Made by a program: the position numbers and the translations under genes | Assembly: GCA_903907925.1 (NCBI GenBank) | Contig: CAIVQB010000045.1 | Coordinates: forward strand, 1 to 54,216 | Reading direction: 5' to 3' | From: an uncultured Verrucomicrobiota bacterium | GTDB taxonomy: Bacteria > Verrucomicrobiota > Verrucomicrobiia > Limisphaerales > UBA9464 | DNA: 54,216 nucleotides | Part shown: positions 9,582-17,278 of the stretch, in pieces | Layout of the letters: every line of letters starts with the position of its first letter | Position numbering within the stretch: position 1 is the first letter of the stretch | Notes under the pieces: model-generated | Database searches by the model: none | Seen by the model: the letters and a program-made list of their open reading frames with translations, nothing else | Told to the model about the DNA's origin: nothing

Positions 9582-9682
9582 GCGGAGGTTTTTCAGAAAT
9601 GTGACCCCTGCGTTGCCTCGTGTTGGCTGGCGGAAGTGGTTCCGGCGTGCGGTTTTGTTGGAGTTCCGCAATCCTTGAGGGC

Positions 9683-10231
9683 ATGACCCGTCGTTGGATT
9701 ACCTGCCTTCTGCTGGTGATCGCTTTCGATTTCGGGGCGCTGTGGTACTGGCGCTGGCGCAAAGAGCAGCGGTTCGACGACCTGATCCGGGCGGCGGCTC
9801 ACCAGTATCAATTACCTCCGGCATTGGTGAAGGCGGTGGTGTGGCGGGAAAGCGATTTTGATCCCCGATCGGTGGGCAAGGCTGGCGAGATCGGCCTCAT
9901 GCAATTGATGGACGAAGCCGCTCACGAATGGGCGGGCTCCATGCGACTTGCGCATTTTGCGCACGAAGACGTGTTCGATCCCCGCACCAACACCCTGGCT
10001 GGCTCCTATTACCTCGCCAAACTGCTGCGGCGATACACGGGGACCGATGACCCTCTGCCGTATGCCCTGGCGGACTACAATGCCGGTCGTGGCAATGTGC
10101 TGAAATGGATGACCGGTCCCGCCCGGACCAACAGCACAGCCTTCCTGAATCAAGTCGGTTTTCCCTCCACCCGAGCCTACGTGCAGGCGATCACCGGGCG
10201 TTATGCGGAGTATCGGCGGGAATTTCGCTGA
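9683..10231 (+). CDS. Membrane-anchored lytic transglycosylase (GH23, SLT domain)
   Basis: A 182-residue protein with an N-terminal membrane helix (about 5-23) and a single Slt70-type catalytic domain. The catalytic Glu56 lies in [12 protein letters not shown]. It is followed by GEIGLMQLM (the GLMQ motif) and later [12 protein letters not shown] (the YNAG motif). The enzyme would cleave peptidoglycan glycan strands with formation of 1,6-anhydro-MurNAc. Start 9683 is supported by a gagg just upstream (about 5 bases away) and the immediate basic-hydrophobic leader. It is short compared with full Slt70 and resembles MltE/EmtA-type minimal enzymes. The gene is single, with a promoterless-looking 180-base gap to the divergent pseudopilin gene. 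Confidence 0.88.
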   Translation: MTRRWITCLLLVIAFDFGALWYWRWRKEQRFDDLIRAAAHQYQLPPALVKAVVWRESDFDPRSVGKAGEIGLMQLMDEAAHEWAGSMRLAHFAHEDVFDPRTNTLAGSYYLAKLLRRYTGTDDPLPYALADYNAGRGNVLKWMTGPARTNSTAFLNQVGFPSTRAYVQAITGRYAEYRREFR

Positions 10232-10280
10232 GCCGGGATGCGGTCGAAGAGAGACGGGGTCACTTCCAATCGGCATTTCT

Positions 10281-10313
10281 GGAATCGGTACGAATCCGTG
10301 AAATCAGTGTCCT
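10281..10313 (+). repeat. 33-bp inverted repeat, left copy (family A)
   Basis: It begins ggaatcggtacgaatccgtg and matches the reverse complement of 11191-11223 at all 33 positions. The two copies frame the YdcF gene about 880 bp apart. Confidence 0.85.
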
Positions 10314-10378
10314 CTCTGCGTTTTCTGAATCGAAAACCCGGGTTTGGCGCAGGACAGCAATCCCGGTAGCGTCGCGGG

Positions 10379-11164
10379 GTGTTTGAATCGGTTCAGCGTT
10401 CCATCGACGCCCTGCTGCAGCCCATCGGCCTGATTTGGGCCGCGCTCTTGCTGGCGACCGTTCTGCAACTGGTCAAGCGGCGGATCTTGAGCGCGATGTA
10501 CACCGCGACGCTCGTGGCGTTCATCCAATTGATCGGCGCGACGGAACTGCCGGCGTGGTTGATGGCGGATTTGGAACGGCCCTACGATCCATTGGTCATC
10601 GGCTGGCCGACCAGGGCGGATGCGGTGGTGATGTTGGGTGGCACTCATGATTATTCCGCGCGTTCCCCCGTTCACATTGGCGTGGGCGAGGCGTCCGACC
10701 GGATCCTGGCGGCGGTGGAATTGACTCGGACCACGGGCGCGGGCGCGTTGGTGCTGGGCGGCTCCTTCTACGAACTCAAGGGCGTGCGACGCCCGGATTC
10801 GGAATTGCTCGCGGAATTGTTCAGGGTCTGGCGGCTGCCGGTCGGAACGGTTCATCTGCTGGGGATTTGCAGCGACACCCGGGTGGAAGTTCAGCGGGCG
10901 GTTCAATTGGCCCGCGAACACCACTGGACCCGCGTGGTCGTGGTCACCTCGGGCTACCATCTGAAACGGGCCGAGGCGTTGTTTCGGAAGGAAGGTCTTG
11001 CCGTCATGCCAGCCGGCGCCGAGTTCCTCGGACTCGATGCGTTCCACGATCACGGCGGCGGTCTATGGTCGGTCGTACCCCGGATCCGCGGGTTCGAGCT
11101 GATGCGATTCTGGGTCCACGAACGGATCGGACTTCTGTACTACCGCTGCCGGGGATGGATCTGA
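10379..11164 (+). CDS. YdcF/ElyC-family DUF218 membrane protein
   Basis: A 261-residue protein starting with GTG, with one or two N-terminal hydrophobic segments (about 12-28 and 38-60) and a DUF218 Rossmann-like domain. Diagnostic stretches are DAVVMLGG (about 82-89), GALVLGG, and VVVVTSGYHLKRAEALFRKEG near 180-200, equivalent to the TSxxHxxRA motif of ElyC/SanA/YdcF. In E. coli relatives act in envelope or peptidoglycan homeostasis; the reaction is not established. It is a single gene flanked on both sides by perfect 33-bp inverted repeats, which is odd and may mark a mobile or recombined segment. No obvious ribosome binding site precedes the GTG, so a start a few codons downstream is possible. 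Confidence 0.8.
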   Translation: MFESVQRSIDALLQPIGLIWAALLLATVLQLVKRRILSAMYTATLVAFIQLIGATELPAWLMADLERPYDPLVIGWPTRADAVVMLGGTHDYSARSPVHIGVGEASDRILAAVELTRTTGAGALVLGGSFYELKGVRRPDSELLAELFRVWRLPVGTVHLLGICSDTRVEVQRAVQLAREHHWTRVVVVTSGYHLKRAEALFRKEGLAVMPAGAEFLGLDAFHDHGGGLWSVVPRIRGFELMRFWVHERIGLLYYRCRGWI

Positions 11165-11190
11165 ACCGGAACGATTCAGAGGATGTGCAT

Positions 11191-11223
11191 AGGACACTGA
11201 TTTCACGGATTCGTACCGATTCC
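11191..11223 (-). repeat. 33-bp inverted repeat, right copy (family A)
   Basis: Exact reverse complement of 10281-10313. A further ctgaatcg-like 9-base match lies at the same distance from both copies on the gene-proximal side, so the element is probably longer with a diverged middle. Confidence 0.85.
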
Positions 11224-11252
11224 TGAAGAGCCGATGGAATTCGGTCCGAAGG

Positions 11253-11473
11253 TTCGGAGTCCCGCGCTCCAGGGCGGGGAGGCAAGCCTTCCGCTGCTCT
11301 CAGGGCCAACGGCTCGCCCTATACCAGCCTTGGGCGCCGCCCAAGGTGGAGGGCCCGGTTCCACCCGAGCCCCCTATTTGTTTTGGTACGCGGTGGATCG
11401 GCCGTCGAGGGTCGGATGCATGCCCAACGTTGTTCCAACGGGCCTCCATAGGGGCAGTGTCGAGATGCGTCCC
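11253..11473. repeat. Family B intergenic element, diverged copy
   Basis: The gene-free stretch 11165-11546 holds the family A copy and then this element. It starts with ttcggagtcccgcg (11253-11266) and ends with ggggcagtgtcgagatgcgt plus 3 bases (11451-11473). The same two end modules bound the 134-bp palindrome at 5200-5333 (ggagtcccgcg inside, gcagtgtcaagatgcgccc as arm). The middle is longer here and contains short hairpins such as gggcgccgccc. No gene is seen in it. Confidence 0.5.
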
Positions 11474-11499
11474 AGCCCGCGTTGTCCCGAAAACTCCGC

Positions 11500-11528
11500 T
11501 TGCATTCCCTCCGCCATTCTCGCATTTA
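11500..11528 (+). promoter_or_regulatory. Putative promoter of tRNA-Gly
   Basis: TTGCAT (11500-11505), a 17-base spacer and CATTTA (11523-11528), ending 18 bases before the tRNA. The -10 match is weak; position is the main support. Confidence 0.3.
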
Positions 11529-11546
11529 TCTCGCCGCTGTTCGGAT

Positions 11547-11623
11547 GCGAGTGTAGCTCAGCCTGGTAGAGCGTCACCTTGCCAAGGTGAATGTCGAGGG
11601 TTCGAATCCCTTCACTCGCTCCA
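11547..11623 (+). tRNA. tRNA-Gly (anticodon GCC)
   Basis: A 77-base cloverleaf. Acceptor gcgagtg pairs with cactcgc. The D arm tagctcagcctggtaga, anticodon stem tcacc/ggtga with loop ttgccaa, and the T arm with ggttcgaatccc are present, and CCA is encoded at 11621-11623. The GCC anticodon reads GGC and GGU glycine codons. Confidence 0.97.
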
Positions 11624-11879
11624 ATTTTCTTGGAGCCCTTCCCTCAGATTCAACGCGTTGCGGCCTCAGCCCGTCCCGTGGGCGATCCGGTTTCCTCTCA
11701 GTGAGACCGAAACGGGACAGGTCCCGATGATGGGGGCGGTCAGAGGCAACGGTTCCTCGTCGCGTACCCCCCGCTCGTCCAGAGGCTTGACCCAAACCAC
11801 CGTTCCAAGCCCTCATTCAGCCACCGGGTGTCGCGCTGTCGGAGCGCCCTTCGCCCCACCCAAGGAGAATGCTGAAGCC

Positions 11880-13748
11880 ATGGAACGCCGCCGAGCCTCC
11901 TTCACCGAAGTGAATCTGCCCATCCGGGTCGCGGTCCTGCGCCGTGTCGTTGCTGCGCCACTGCTGCTCTGGCTGTTGATGGCCCTGCCCATCGCGGTGG
12001 AGGCGCAGTTTGCGTACTCCACCACCAATAACCAGGTCACGATCACGGAGTATATCGGTACGAACGCTGTGGCGATCATTCCGGATCTTATCAATGGCCT
12101 ACCGGTGACGAAGATCGGGGACCGAGCGTTCTACGGCTTGTCCAGCCTGAGGAGCGTGACTATCCCCGATAGCGTCACCCGAATCGGGAGTGTCGCGTTC
12201 GGAGGCTGCACTGGCCTGACCCGGGTTGCGATCCCGAACAGCGTCACCAACATCGGGGACAGTTCGTTCCGCGACTGCACCGGCTTGACCGACATCACCA
12301 TTGGGAACCGGGTTACCACGCTGGTTGGGACGTTCCAAGGATGCTCAAACCTGACTGCCGTTAACCTCCCAAATAGTATCACCGCCATCGGGCTTTTCAC
12401 TTTCGCCGACTGTTCCCGCCTCGCTGGCATAACGATTCCCGACAGCGTCGCGACGATCGGAGGCGAAGCTTTTGAGAACTGCTCACACCTCACAAACGTC
12501 CTATTTCCGGACAGCGTCACTACCATCGACTTTTTCGCCTTCAATGGTTGCACCGGATTGACCAACATCACAGTGCCCGACGGCGTCATCACCCTTGGGT
12601 ACCAGGCGTTCGCCAACTGCACCGGCCTGACCGACGTTGTGATTGGCAACCGCGTTACCACTATTTCTCAAACATTCGACGGCTGCCCTCAGTTGACGAG
12701 GATCTCCGTGGGCGCAGCCAATCCAAATTATAGAGGTTTGGATGGCGTTTTGTTCGACAAGGCGCAAGCGACTCTCATCCAATTCCCGCGGGGTAAAACT
12801 GGAAGTTACACAATCCCCGATAGCGTTTCCGCGATAGGGGGTGCTGCGTTCGCTCACTGTACTGGATTAACTACCGTCACGATACCCAGCAGTGTTACCT
12901 TACTTGGATCCCAAGCGTTCCTTGACTGCACCGGACTGATCGGCGTCGTGGTGCCAAACGGGGTCACCAGTATCGGCGACCAAGCGTTCATTGGTTGTTG
13001 GGGCATGACGAGTGTCACGATCGGCACCGGCGTCACCCACATCGGGGGCGGAGCGTTCGCCGGTTGTGCAGGCCTAACCTATGTCGCAATTCCGAACGGT
13101 GTCGCCACCATTCCGGATGGCCTTTTCTCGGGATGCTCAAGTCTGACTAGCATCGCGATACCCAACAGCGTCGTTGTCATCGGGAGTTGGGTATTCAATC
13201 ACTGCACCAGCCTGGACCACATCACGATTGGCAATCACGTCGCCCGTATCGGGGACCAAGCGTTCTATAACTGTACCGGTCTGACCGAAGTAACGATTGG
13301 CCCCAGCGTTACCACGATCGGATTCGAGGCGTTTGTTGACTGCTTCGCGTTGCGAGAAATTTATTTTCAGGGTGACGCGCCTGTCATTAGCGGCTCCCTG
13401 CTTGGCGGGGCTGACAAAGCCCCTCTCTTTGACCAAGACAACAACTCCACCGTCTACTACCTGCCGGGAACCACTGGCTGGGAGTCATCGTTCGGCGGTC
13501 GTCCAACCGTGCCGTTCAATCCGCAGATCCGGCCCGGCGCCCTCCACTTTGGTGTGAGTGCGGATGGTTTCGGTTTCATCGTCAGGGCCGAGAAAGGCCC
13601 GTCTTTTGTGATCGAAGCTGCCACTGATCTGGCCCAGCCGGTGTGGACTCCGATTTTCACGAATCCTCCCCCTGGCGGCTCGGTCTACTGCACCGATCCA
13701 CAGTGGACGAATTTCCCCGCGAGATTCTATCGCCTCACCACGCCGTGA
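11880..13748 (+). CDS. BspA-type leucine-rich-repeat (LRR_5) secreted protein
   Basis: A 622-residue secreted protein. An extended leader with a hydrophobic core (about 24-45, ending AVEAQ) is followed by about 17 consecutive 23-residue LRR_5 units (for example VTRIGSVAFGGCTGLTRVAIPNS). A longer unit with PNYRGLDGVLFDKAQ interrupts the array near residue 290, as is common in BspA-like proteins. A C-terminal module of about 70 residues ends with FPARFYRLTTP. BspA-like arrays typically mediate adhesion or binding at the cell surface. ATG 11880 is supported by aaggag about 12 bases upstream; the longer open frame reads through tRNA-Gly and cannot be coding. The regular repeats vary in DNA sequence, so they are old rather than freshly duplicated. 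Confidence 0.88.
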   Translation: MERRRASFTEVNLPIRVAVLRRVVAAPLLLWLLMALPIAVEAQFAYSTTNNQVTITEYIGTNAVAIIPDLINGLPVTKIGDRAFYGLSSLRSVTIPDSVTRIGSVAFGGCTGLTRVAIPNSVTNIGDSSFRDCTGLTDITIGNRVTTLVGTFQGCSNLTAVNLPNSITAIGLFTFADCSRLAGITIPDSVATIGGEAFENCSHLTNVLFPDSVTTIDFFAFNGCTGLTNITVPDGVITLGYQAFANCTGLTDVVIGNRVTTISQTFDGCPQLTRISVGAANPNYRGLDGVLFDKAQATLIQFPRGKTGSYTIPDSVSAIGGAAFAHCTGLTTVTIPSSVTLLGSQAFLDCTGLIGVVVPNGVTSIGDQAFIGCWGMTSVTIGTGVTHIGGGAFAGCAGLTYVAIPNGVATIPDGLFSGCSSLTSIAIPNSVVVIGSWVFNHCTSLDHITIGNHVARIGDQAFYNCTGLTEVTIGPSVTTIGFEAFVDCFALREIYFQGDAPVISGSLLGGADKAPLFDQDNNSTVYYLPGTTGWESSFGGRPTVPFNPQIRPGALHFGVSADGFGFIVRAEKGPSFVIEAATDLAQPVWTPIFTNPPPGGSVYCTDPQWTNFPARFYRLTTP

Positions 13749-13859
13749 GCCACCGGGACCCATGCCAACACTCAATTACCACCAAACCGTTTGTGCGGCC
13801 CGGCCATGGCCACTTCGACCGGCCATCCGTGCGACCATTTGAGACAGATTAATCCCGGC

Positions 13860-14387
13860 TCAGGAGTTGCCGCTGTTGCTGTTGTCGAACAGGGCCGCCT
13901 GGATCGTTTTCACTGGCAGGAATAGTTCGAGCTCGCTCGAAGGCAGGGGCACAAATCCGAACTGCTCGTAGTAACGCTTCGCTTCTGTGTCCTTCGCATC
14001 AACGAACAAGCCGATGCCGCCGGCGGTCTCGAAGATCTCCAGAAAGCGATGCATCGCGGCGACCAGCAACGTTTTCCCAATACCCCGACGTTGATGTCCG
14101 ATGGCGACTGCCAATCGGCCCAACCGGATTCCGGATACATCCCGAGGCAACTGCTTTGCCTCGGCTGCGCTGAGGTTCGCGGCTTTCAACTGGCAGAGAT
14201 TGAGTGCGAAAAATCCGAGAATGGGCTTTGGAGCGACGGCATTTTCGTCGACCAGAACGAAGGTGCGAGAAATGCCGCGCACGCCATGCTGGCGGGCGGT
14301 TTGCCTGAGAAACAAGTTCAGCGGATCGCTGCCGCAGTCGAACCCGTCCCGGTCATGGGCCTTGGACAATGCCTCAATCTTGCGCAC
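13860..14387 (-). CDS. GNAT-family toxin of a type II toxin-antitoxin pair (TacT-like)
   Basis: A 175-residue GCN5-type acetyltransferase. Motif A reads RLGRLAVAIGHQRRGIGKTLL, with the acetyl-CoA pyrophosphate loop RRGIGK (near residue 100). The downstream RYYEQFGFVPLP supplies the conserved tyrosine typical of TacT/AtaT/KacT toxins. Known family members acetylate aminoacyl-tRNA and block translation; the substrate here is inferred, not seen. Its ATG overlaps the last 14 bases of the upstream antitoxin gene, the usual antitoxin-first order. The C-terminus (ALFDNSNSGNS) is slightly extended. Expression is probably autoregulated by the antitoxin at the palindrome 14673-14689. Confidence 0.88.
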   Translation of the reverse strand: MRKIEALSKAHDRDGFDCGSDPLNLFLRQTARQHGVRGISRTFVLVDENAVAPKPILGFFALNLCQLKAANLSAAEAKQLPRDVSGIRLGRLAVAIGHQRRGIGKTLLVAAMHRFLEIFETAGGIGLFVDAKDTEAKRYYEQFGFVPLPSSELELFLPVKTIQAALFDNSNSGNS

Positions 14388-14664
14388 GTACGGTGTTCCG
14401 GTGTGTTTTGACCGCCTGTTTCAGGGTTTTGTTGGGACGCGGTGGATGGTCGAGCAGGGAAAGAATCTTTTGCGCGTCCTTCTGCGAAAGCCGAATCAGG
14501 GTCTCCCGCTCGATCATGCGTTGCGCCTCCAGATAGGCCGTTTGAACGACGAACTGATTGACGGTCGCACCCGAAAGCTCCGCCGCCTGCTCGAGGAGTG
14601 CGCTGACACGGTCCGACACGCGGGCCGTGATTCGCTTGCGGGGTTCTTCGATGGATTGCTTCAT
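14374..14664 (-). CDS. DUF1778 ribbon-helix-helix antitoxin (TacA-like)
   Basis: A 96-residue protein. The N-terminal RITARVSDRVSALLEQAAELSGATVNQFVVQTAYLEAQRMI is the DUF1778 ribbon-helix-helix DNA-binding domain. The C-terminal tail (LSQKDAQKILSLLDHPPRPNKTLKQAV) is the part that in KacA/TacA wraps and neutralises the GNAT toxin. It overlaps the toxin gene by 14 bases. ATG 14664 is chosen because it directly follows the operator-like palindrome and gives the normal family length; the much longer open frame upstream belongs to unrelated sequence. Confidence 0.88.
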   Translation of the reverse strand: MKQSIEEPRKRITARVSDRVSALLEQAAELSGATVNQFVVQTAYLEAQRMIERETLIRLSQKDAQKILSLLDHPPRPNKTLKQAVKTHRNTVRAQD

Positions 14665-14672
14665 GCCAGTCT

Positions 14673-14689
14673 GGTGCCATTTTGGCACC
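14673..14689. promoter_or_regulatory. Operator-like palindrome of the toxin-antitoxin operon
   Basis: ggtgcca (14673-14679) and tggcacc (14683-14689) are perfect 7-bp arms around 3 bases. The site lies 8 bases upstream of the antitoxin ATG and next to a minus-strand TTGACA (14694-14699). A ribbon-helix-helix antitoxin binding here would block its own promoter. Confidence 0.6.
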
Positions 14690-14849
14690 GGATTGTCAAC
14701 CACCCACCCTTCGTCGAGTTTGCGCTGGTGCTTGTCCGGCAGACCACGGGTGGGGTCGGGATTGATGGCCTGCCGAATCATGGAGTGACGTCGTCTGCCT
14801 TCGGCACGTTGAAATAGGCCTGATTGGGCGAAGCGATGCGCACCAAGGA

Positions 14850-15075
14850 GACGGGGGGATGGCATCCATGAAACCAGGTTGACCTTGTGATTGATGTCTT
14901 CGGTTGCCGTGAGGGTCGCCGAGAGCGTCGTGGCGACGGTCGGTTGATTGATGGGAATGGTGAGGGTTTGGTCAGGACCGGCGTTCATTGAGAGAACGGC
15001 CTTGGCGCTCGCGGCCCACCCGAGGGCTAACGACGCCACCCAAGCGAGGAGAAAACGAGGGGAGTGGCTACTCAC
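14850..15075 (-). pseudogene. 5' remnant of a secreted PKD-like protein gene
   Basis: From GTG 15075 the minus strand encodes VSSHSPRFLLAWVASLALGWAASAKA, a good signal peptide. SMNAGPDQTLTIPINQPTVATTLSATLTATED follows, the opening of a PKD-like beta-sandwich common in exported verrucomicrobial proteins. After about 60 residues the similarity to any ordered domain stops, and the open frame runs meaninglessly into the antitoxin gene. It looks like the 5' end of a large gene whose remainder was lost. The rest of the gap (about 14700-14850 and 15076-15352) shows no gene or clear structure. Confidence 0.35.
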
Positions 15076-15352
15076 GCTCGCTTCTTTGAATCGATCGAAA
15101 GAACGCGTCAATTGGGCCCTTTGTGCACACAACAAATCGTTTTGCACGTCTCCGCCGATCTACAACGGAGTCTCGGCTGTGGTGTCGGCGGTCCCGGGGT
15201 CGGCATCCGCGAATCGGTCCCGGGTCCGAAACTCTGAAATCGGCCCGCAATTCTGTAACCGAACCCCTCTCAAACGGTCGAAAGGCGGGACTATCCATGA
15301 TTCCGGGGCTCGACCTGGTTTCCCAATTCGGCTCCCATCCAAAGCACCGCCC

Positions 15353-16315
15353 ATGAAATCTCCATTTCGTTATCTGCTCGTCGCCGGCACTGCCGGAACG
15401 CTCTTTGCCGGCACTCCCGCCGAAGACTTGAAGGCCGGCATCCAAAAGCTCGCCGACTCGGCCAATTATAGTTGGGTCAGTTCCATTGAACTGCCCGGCA
15501 TGCCGTTCACCCCGCCGTCGACGATGGGCAAGACAGTAAAGGGTGGTGCCACGTTGCTGAGCCAGGAAGGCATGGACGGAAACACCACGGTCGCCGTGTT
15601 GAAGGACGGCAAGGGTGTGGTCCAATTGCAGGACGGATGGAAGAGCGCGGAGGAGCTTCCCACCTTCGGCCGTCCCCCTGGTGGTGGTGGCGGCGGACCT
15701 CGGCCCGGTGGTCCGGGTAACGGCGGCCCCGGCGGTCCAGGAAACGCAGGTCCGGGCGGACCAGGTGGTGGTCCAGGCGCGCAGGCCAATGCCGGTCCTG
15801 GAGGTCCGGGACGCGGACCCGGGGGGCCTGGAGGCCCCGGGGGTGGTCCTGGCGGTCCAGGTCGCGGACCGGGCGGGCCTGGGGGCGGACCCGGCGGACC
15901 GGGTGGCTTCGCGGCGATGATGGCGCGCGTAATGCTTCAGGCCAAAACGCCGACCGCCGAACTCGCCGACATGGTCGACAAGATCAAGGATCTCAAGAGC
16001 ACCAAGCCGGGCATCTTCGTTGGCAACCTGCCTGAAGATGTGGTGAAACCGATGTTGTCGTTCGGACCCGGACCGGGCGGCGGTCCGCAAATCAAGGATG
16101 CCAAGGGATCCGCGAAATTCTGGGTCAAGGACGGCGTCCTTTCGAAGTACGAAATCGAAGCCGGCGGCACCATGAACATGTTTGGTGAAGAGCGTGAAAT
16201 GACCCGGGTGGTGACGATCGAGATCAAGGATGCCGGTCAGACCAAAATCGAAATCCCGGCCGAAGCGGAGAAAAAGCTGGAGACCGCGAAGCCGCTGGAA
16301 CCGGCAGCCAAGTAG
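15353..16315 (+). CDS. Secreted protein with collagen-like Gly/Pro-rich domain
   Basis: A 320-residue protein with a signal peptide (MKSPFRYLLVAGTAGTLFAG) and an N-terminal globular part of about 85 residues (ANYSWVSSIELPG, then KDGKGVVQLQDGWKSAEELP). Residues about 105-185 are almost entirely Gly, Pro, Arg and Asn in GGP/GPGG repeats, similar to collagen-like Gly-X-Y tracts but with imperfect register. A C-terminal folded part of about 135 residues (ELADMVDKIKDLKSTKPGIF, SAKFWVKDGVLSKYEIEAGG) follows. The C-terminal segment resembles outer-membrane lipoprotein-carrier-like periplasmic folds only loosely, so the function is unknown. The tract probably makes an extended linker. ATG 15353 gives a clean signal peptide. 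There is no clear operon partner. Confidence 0.8.
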   Translation: MKSPFRYLLVAGTAGTLFAGTPAEDLKAGIQKLADSANYSWVSSIELPGMPFTPPSTMGKTVKGGATLLSQEGMDGNTTVAVLKDGKGVVQLQDGWKSAEELPTFGRPPGGGGGGPRPGGPGNGGPGGPGNAGPGGPGGGPGAQANAGPGGPGRGPGGPGGPGGGPGGPGRGPGGPGGGPGGPGGFAAMMARVMLQAKTPTAELADMVDKIKDLKSTKPGIFVGNLPEDVVKPMLSFGPGPGGGPQIKDAKGSAKFWVKDGVLSKYEIEAGGTMNMFGEEREMTRVVTIEIKDAGQTKIEIPAEAEKKLETAKPLEPAAK

Positions 16316-16421
16316 GATTCAGGGTTCAGCGATTTGGAGTTGAACCGATTTCGGCCGGCCGGGTTGGCGAGGAATCCCCTCGCCAGTTGCGTCGTTCGAC
16401 CGGCAGCCTTTCCGGCGAGCC

Positions 16422-17204
16422 ATGAACCTAGAACTTGCCGGTGCCGGAGTCCTTGTTTCCGGCGGTGCCCGCGGAATCGGAGCGGCGGTGTCCCGCGGGT
16501 TTACCGCCGAACAGGCGCGGGTCGCCATCGTGGATCGCGATCGCGATGCCGGTGTGGCACTGACCGCGGAATTGCCTGGTGCCATTTTCATCGAGGCCGA
16601 TCTCACCGATGAAGCCGCATGTGAGCGTGCGGTCGCCACGGCCGTTGGCGAGTTCGGGCGCCTGGATGTCCTGATCAACAATGCCGGCGTCAACGACAGC
16701 GTTCCGCTGACCGCCTCGCCAGCCGAGTTCATGGCCTCGCTGCAGCGGAATCTGTTTCACGTTTTCGCGCTGACCCATTTCGCCCGGCCGCATCTCATCG
16801 CGCGTCGGGGAGCGGTGGTGAACGTCAGCTCGAAGGTGGCGGTAACCGGGCAGGGCAAGACTTCCGGATACGCAGCGGCGAAGGGGGCGGTGAATGCGCT
16901 GACCCGTGAATGGGCGGCGGCCCTGGCTCCGGACGGCGTTCGGGTCAACACGGTCGTCCCGGCCGAGTGCGATACCGATCAATATCGGCGCTGGTTCGCC
17001 GCGCAGCCGGATTCGGCGCAGGCGCGGGCGCGGGTGGAGCAGCTCGTGCCGTTGGGGCGGCGGCTCAGTACGCCGGGGGAGTTGGCGGACGCCATCCTCT
17101 GGTTGTCTTCTGCGCGTTCGAGTCATGTCACCGGCCAGATCCTCTTCATCGACGGCGGCTACACCCATCTCGACCGCGCGTTCACCAGCGATCACGCCTG
17201 GTAG
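16422..17204 (+). CDS. Short-chain dehydrogenase/reductase (SDR)
   Basis: A 260-residue classical SDR. The cofactor loop is SGGARGIGAAVSRGF (about 10-24; TGxxxGIG type). Asp near 37 in IVDRDRDAG suggests a preference for NAD(H). LINNAG follows near 85-90, catalytic Ser lies in NVSSKVAVTGQGKTSGYAAAKGAV, and Tyr-x-x-x-Lys is YAAAK. The C-terminal LSSARSSHVTGQILFIDGGYTHLDRAF is the usual substrate-side end of FabG/3-oxoacyl or sugar-alcohol type SDRs. The substrate cannot be read from sequence. The start follows a 106-base gap after the collagen-like gene, and the YebC-family gene follows 74 bases later on the same strand. Confidence 0.9.
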   Translation: MNLELAGAGVLVSGGARGIGAAVSRGFTAEQARVAIVDRDRDAGVALTAELPGAIFIEADLTDEAACERAVATAVGEFGRLDVLINNAGVNDSVPLTASPAEFMASLQRNLFHVFALTHFARPHLIARRGAVVNVSSKVAVTGQGKTSGYAAAKGAVNALTREWAAALAPDGVRVNTVVPAECDTDQYRRWFAAQPDSAQARARVEQLVPLGRRLSTPGELADAILWLSSARSSHVTGQILFIDGGYTHLDRAFTSDHAW

Positions 17205-17278
17205 AGCGTCCGCGTTCTTCGTGTCGGGTTCTTGGAGCTTTCATTTCACGGAACGGATCAGGCATTCTTTCCTGACCC

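Noticed and set aside
11346-11879. N-terminal extension of the LRR protein frame
   Set aside because: It passes through tRNA-Gly, so it cannot be translated as such; the signal peptide starts at 11880.
12050-13370. Regular repeats in the LRR gene considered as DNA-level tandem repeats
   Set aside because: Repeats are conserved at protein level only; nucleotide identity is low.
13790-13840. ggccatggcc-type palindromes between the LRR and GNAT genes as a terminator
   Set aside because: Arms are short and no T-run follows on either strand.
15670-15905. Gly/Pro tract as a tandem repeat array or CRISPR-like array
   Set aside because: The periodicity is that of GGP codons within an open frame, with no constant repeat-spacer structure.
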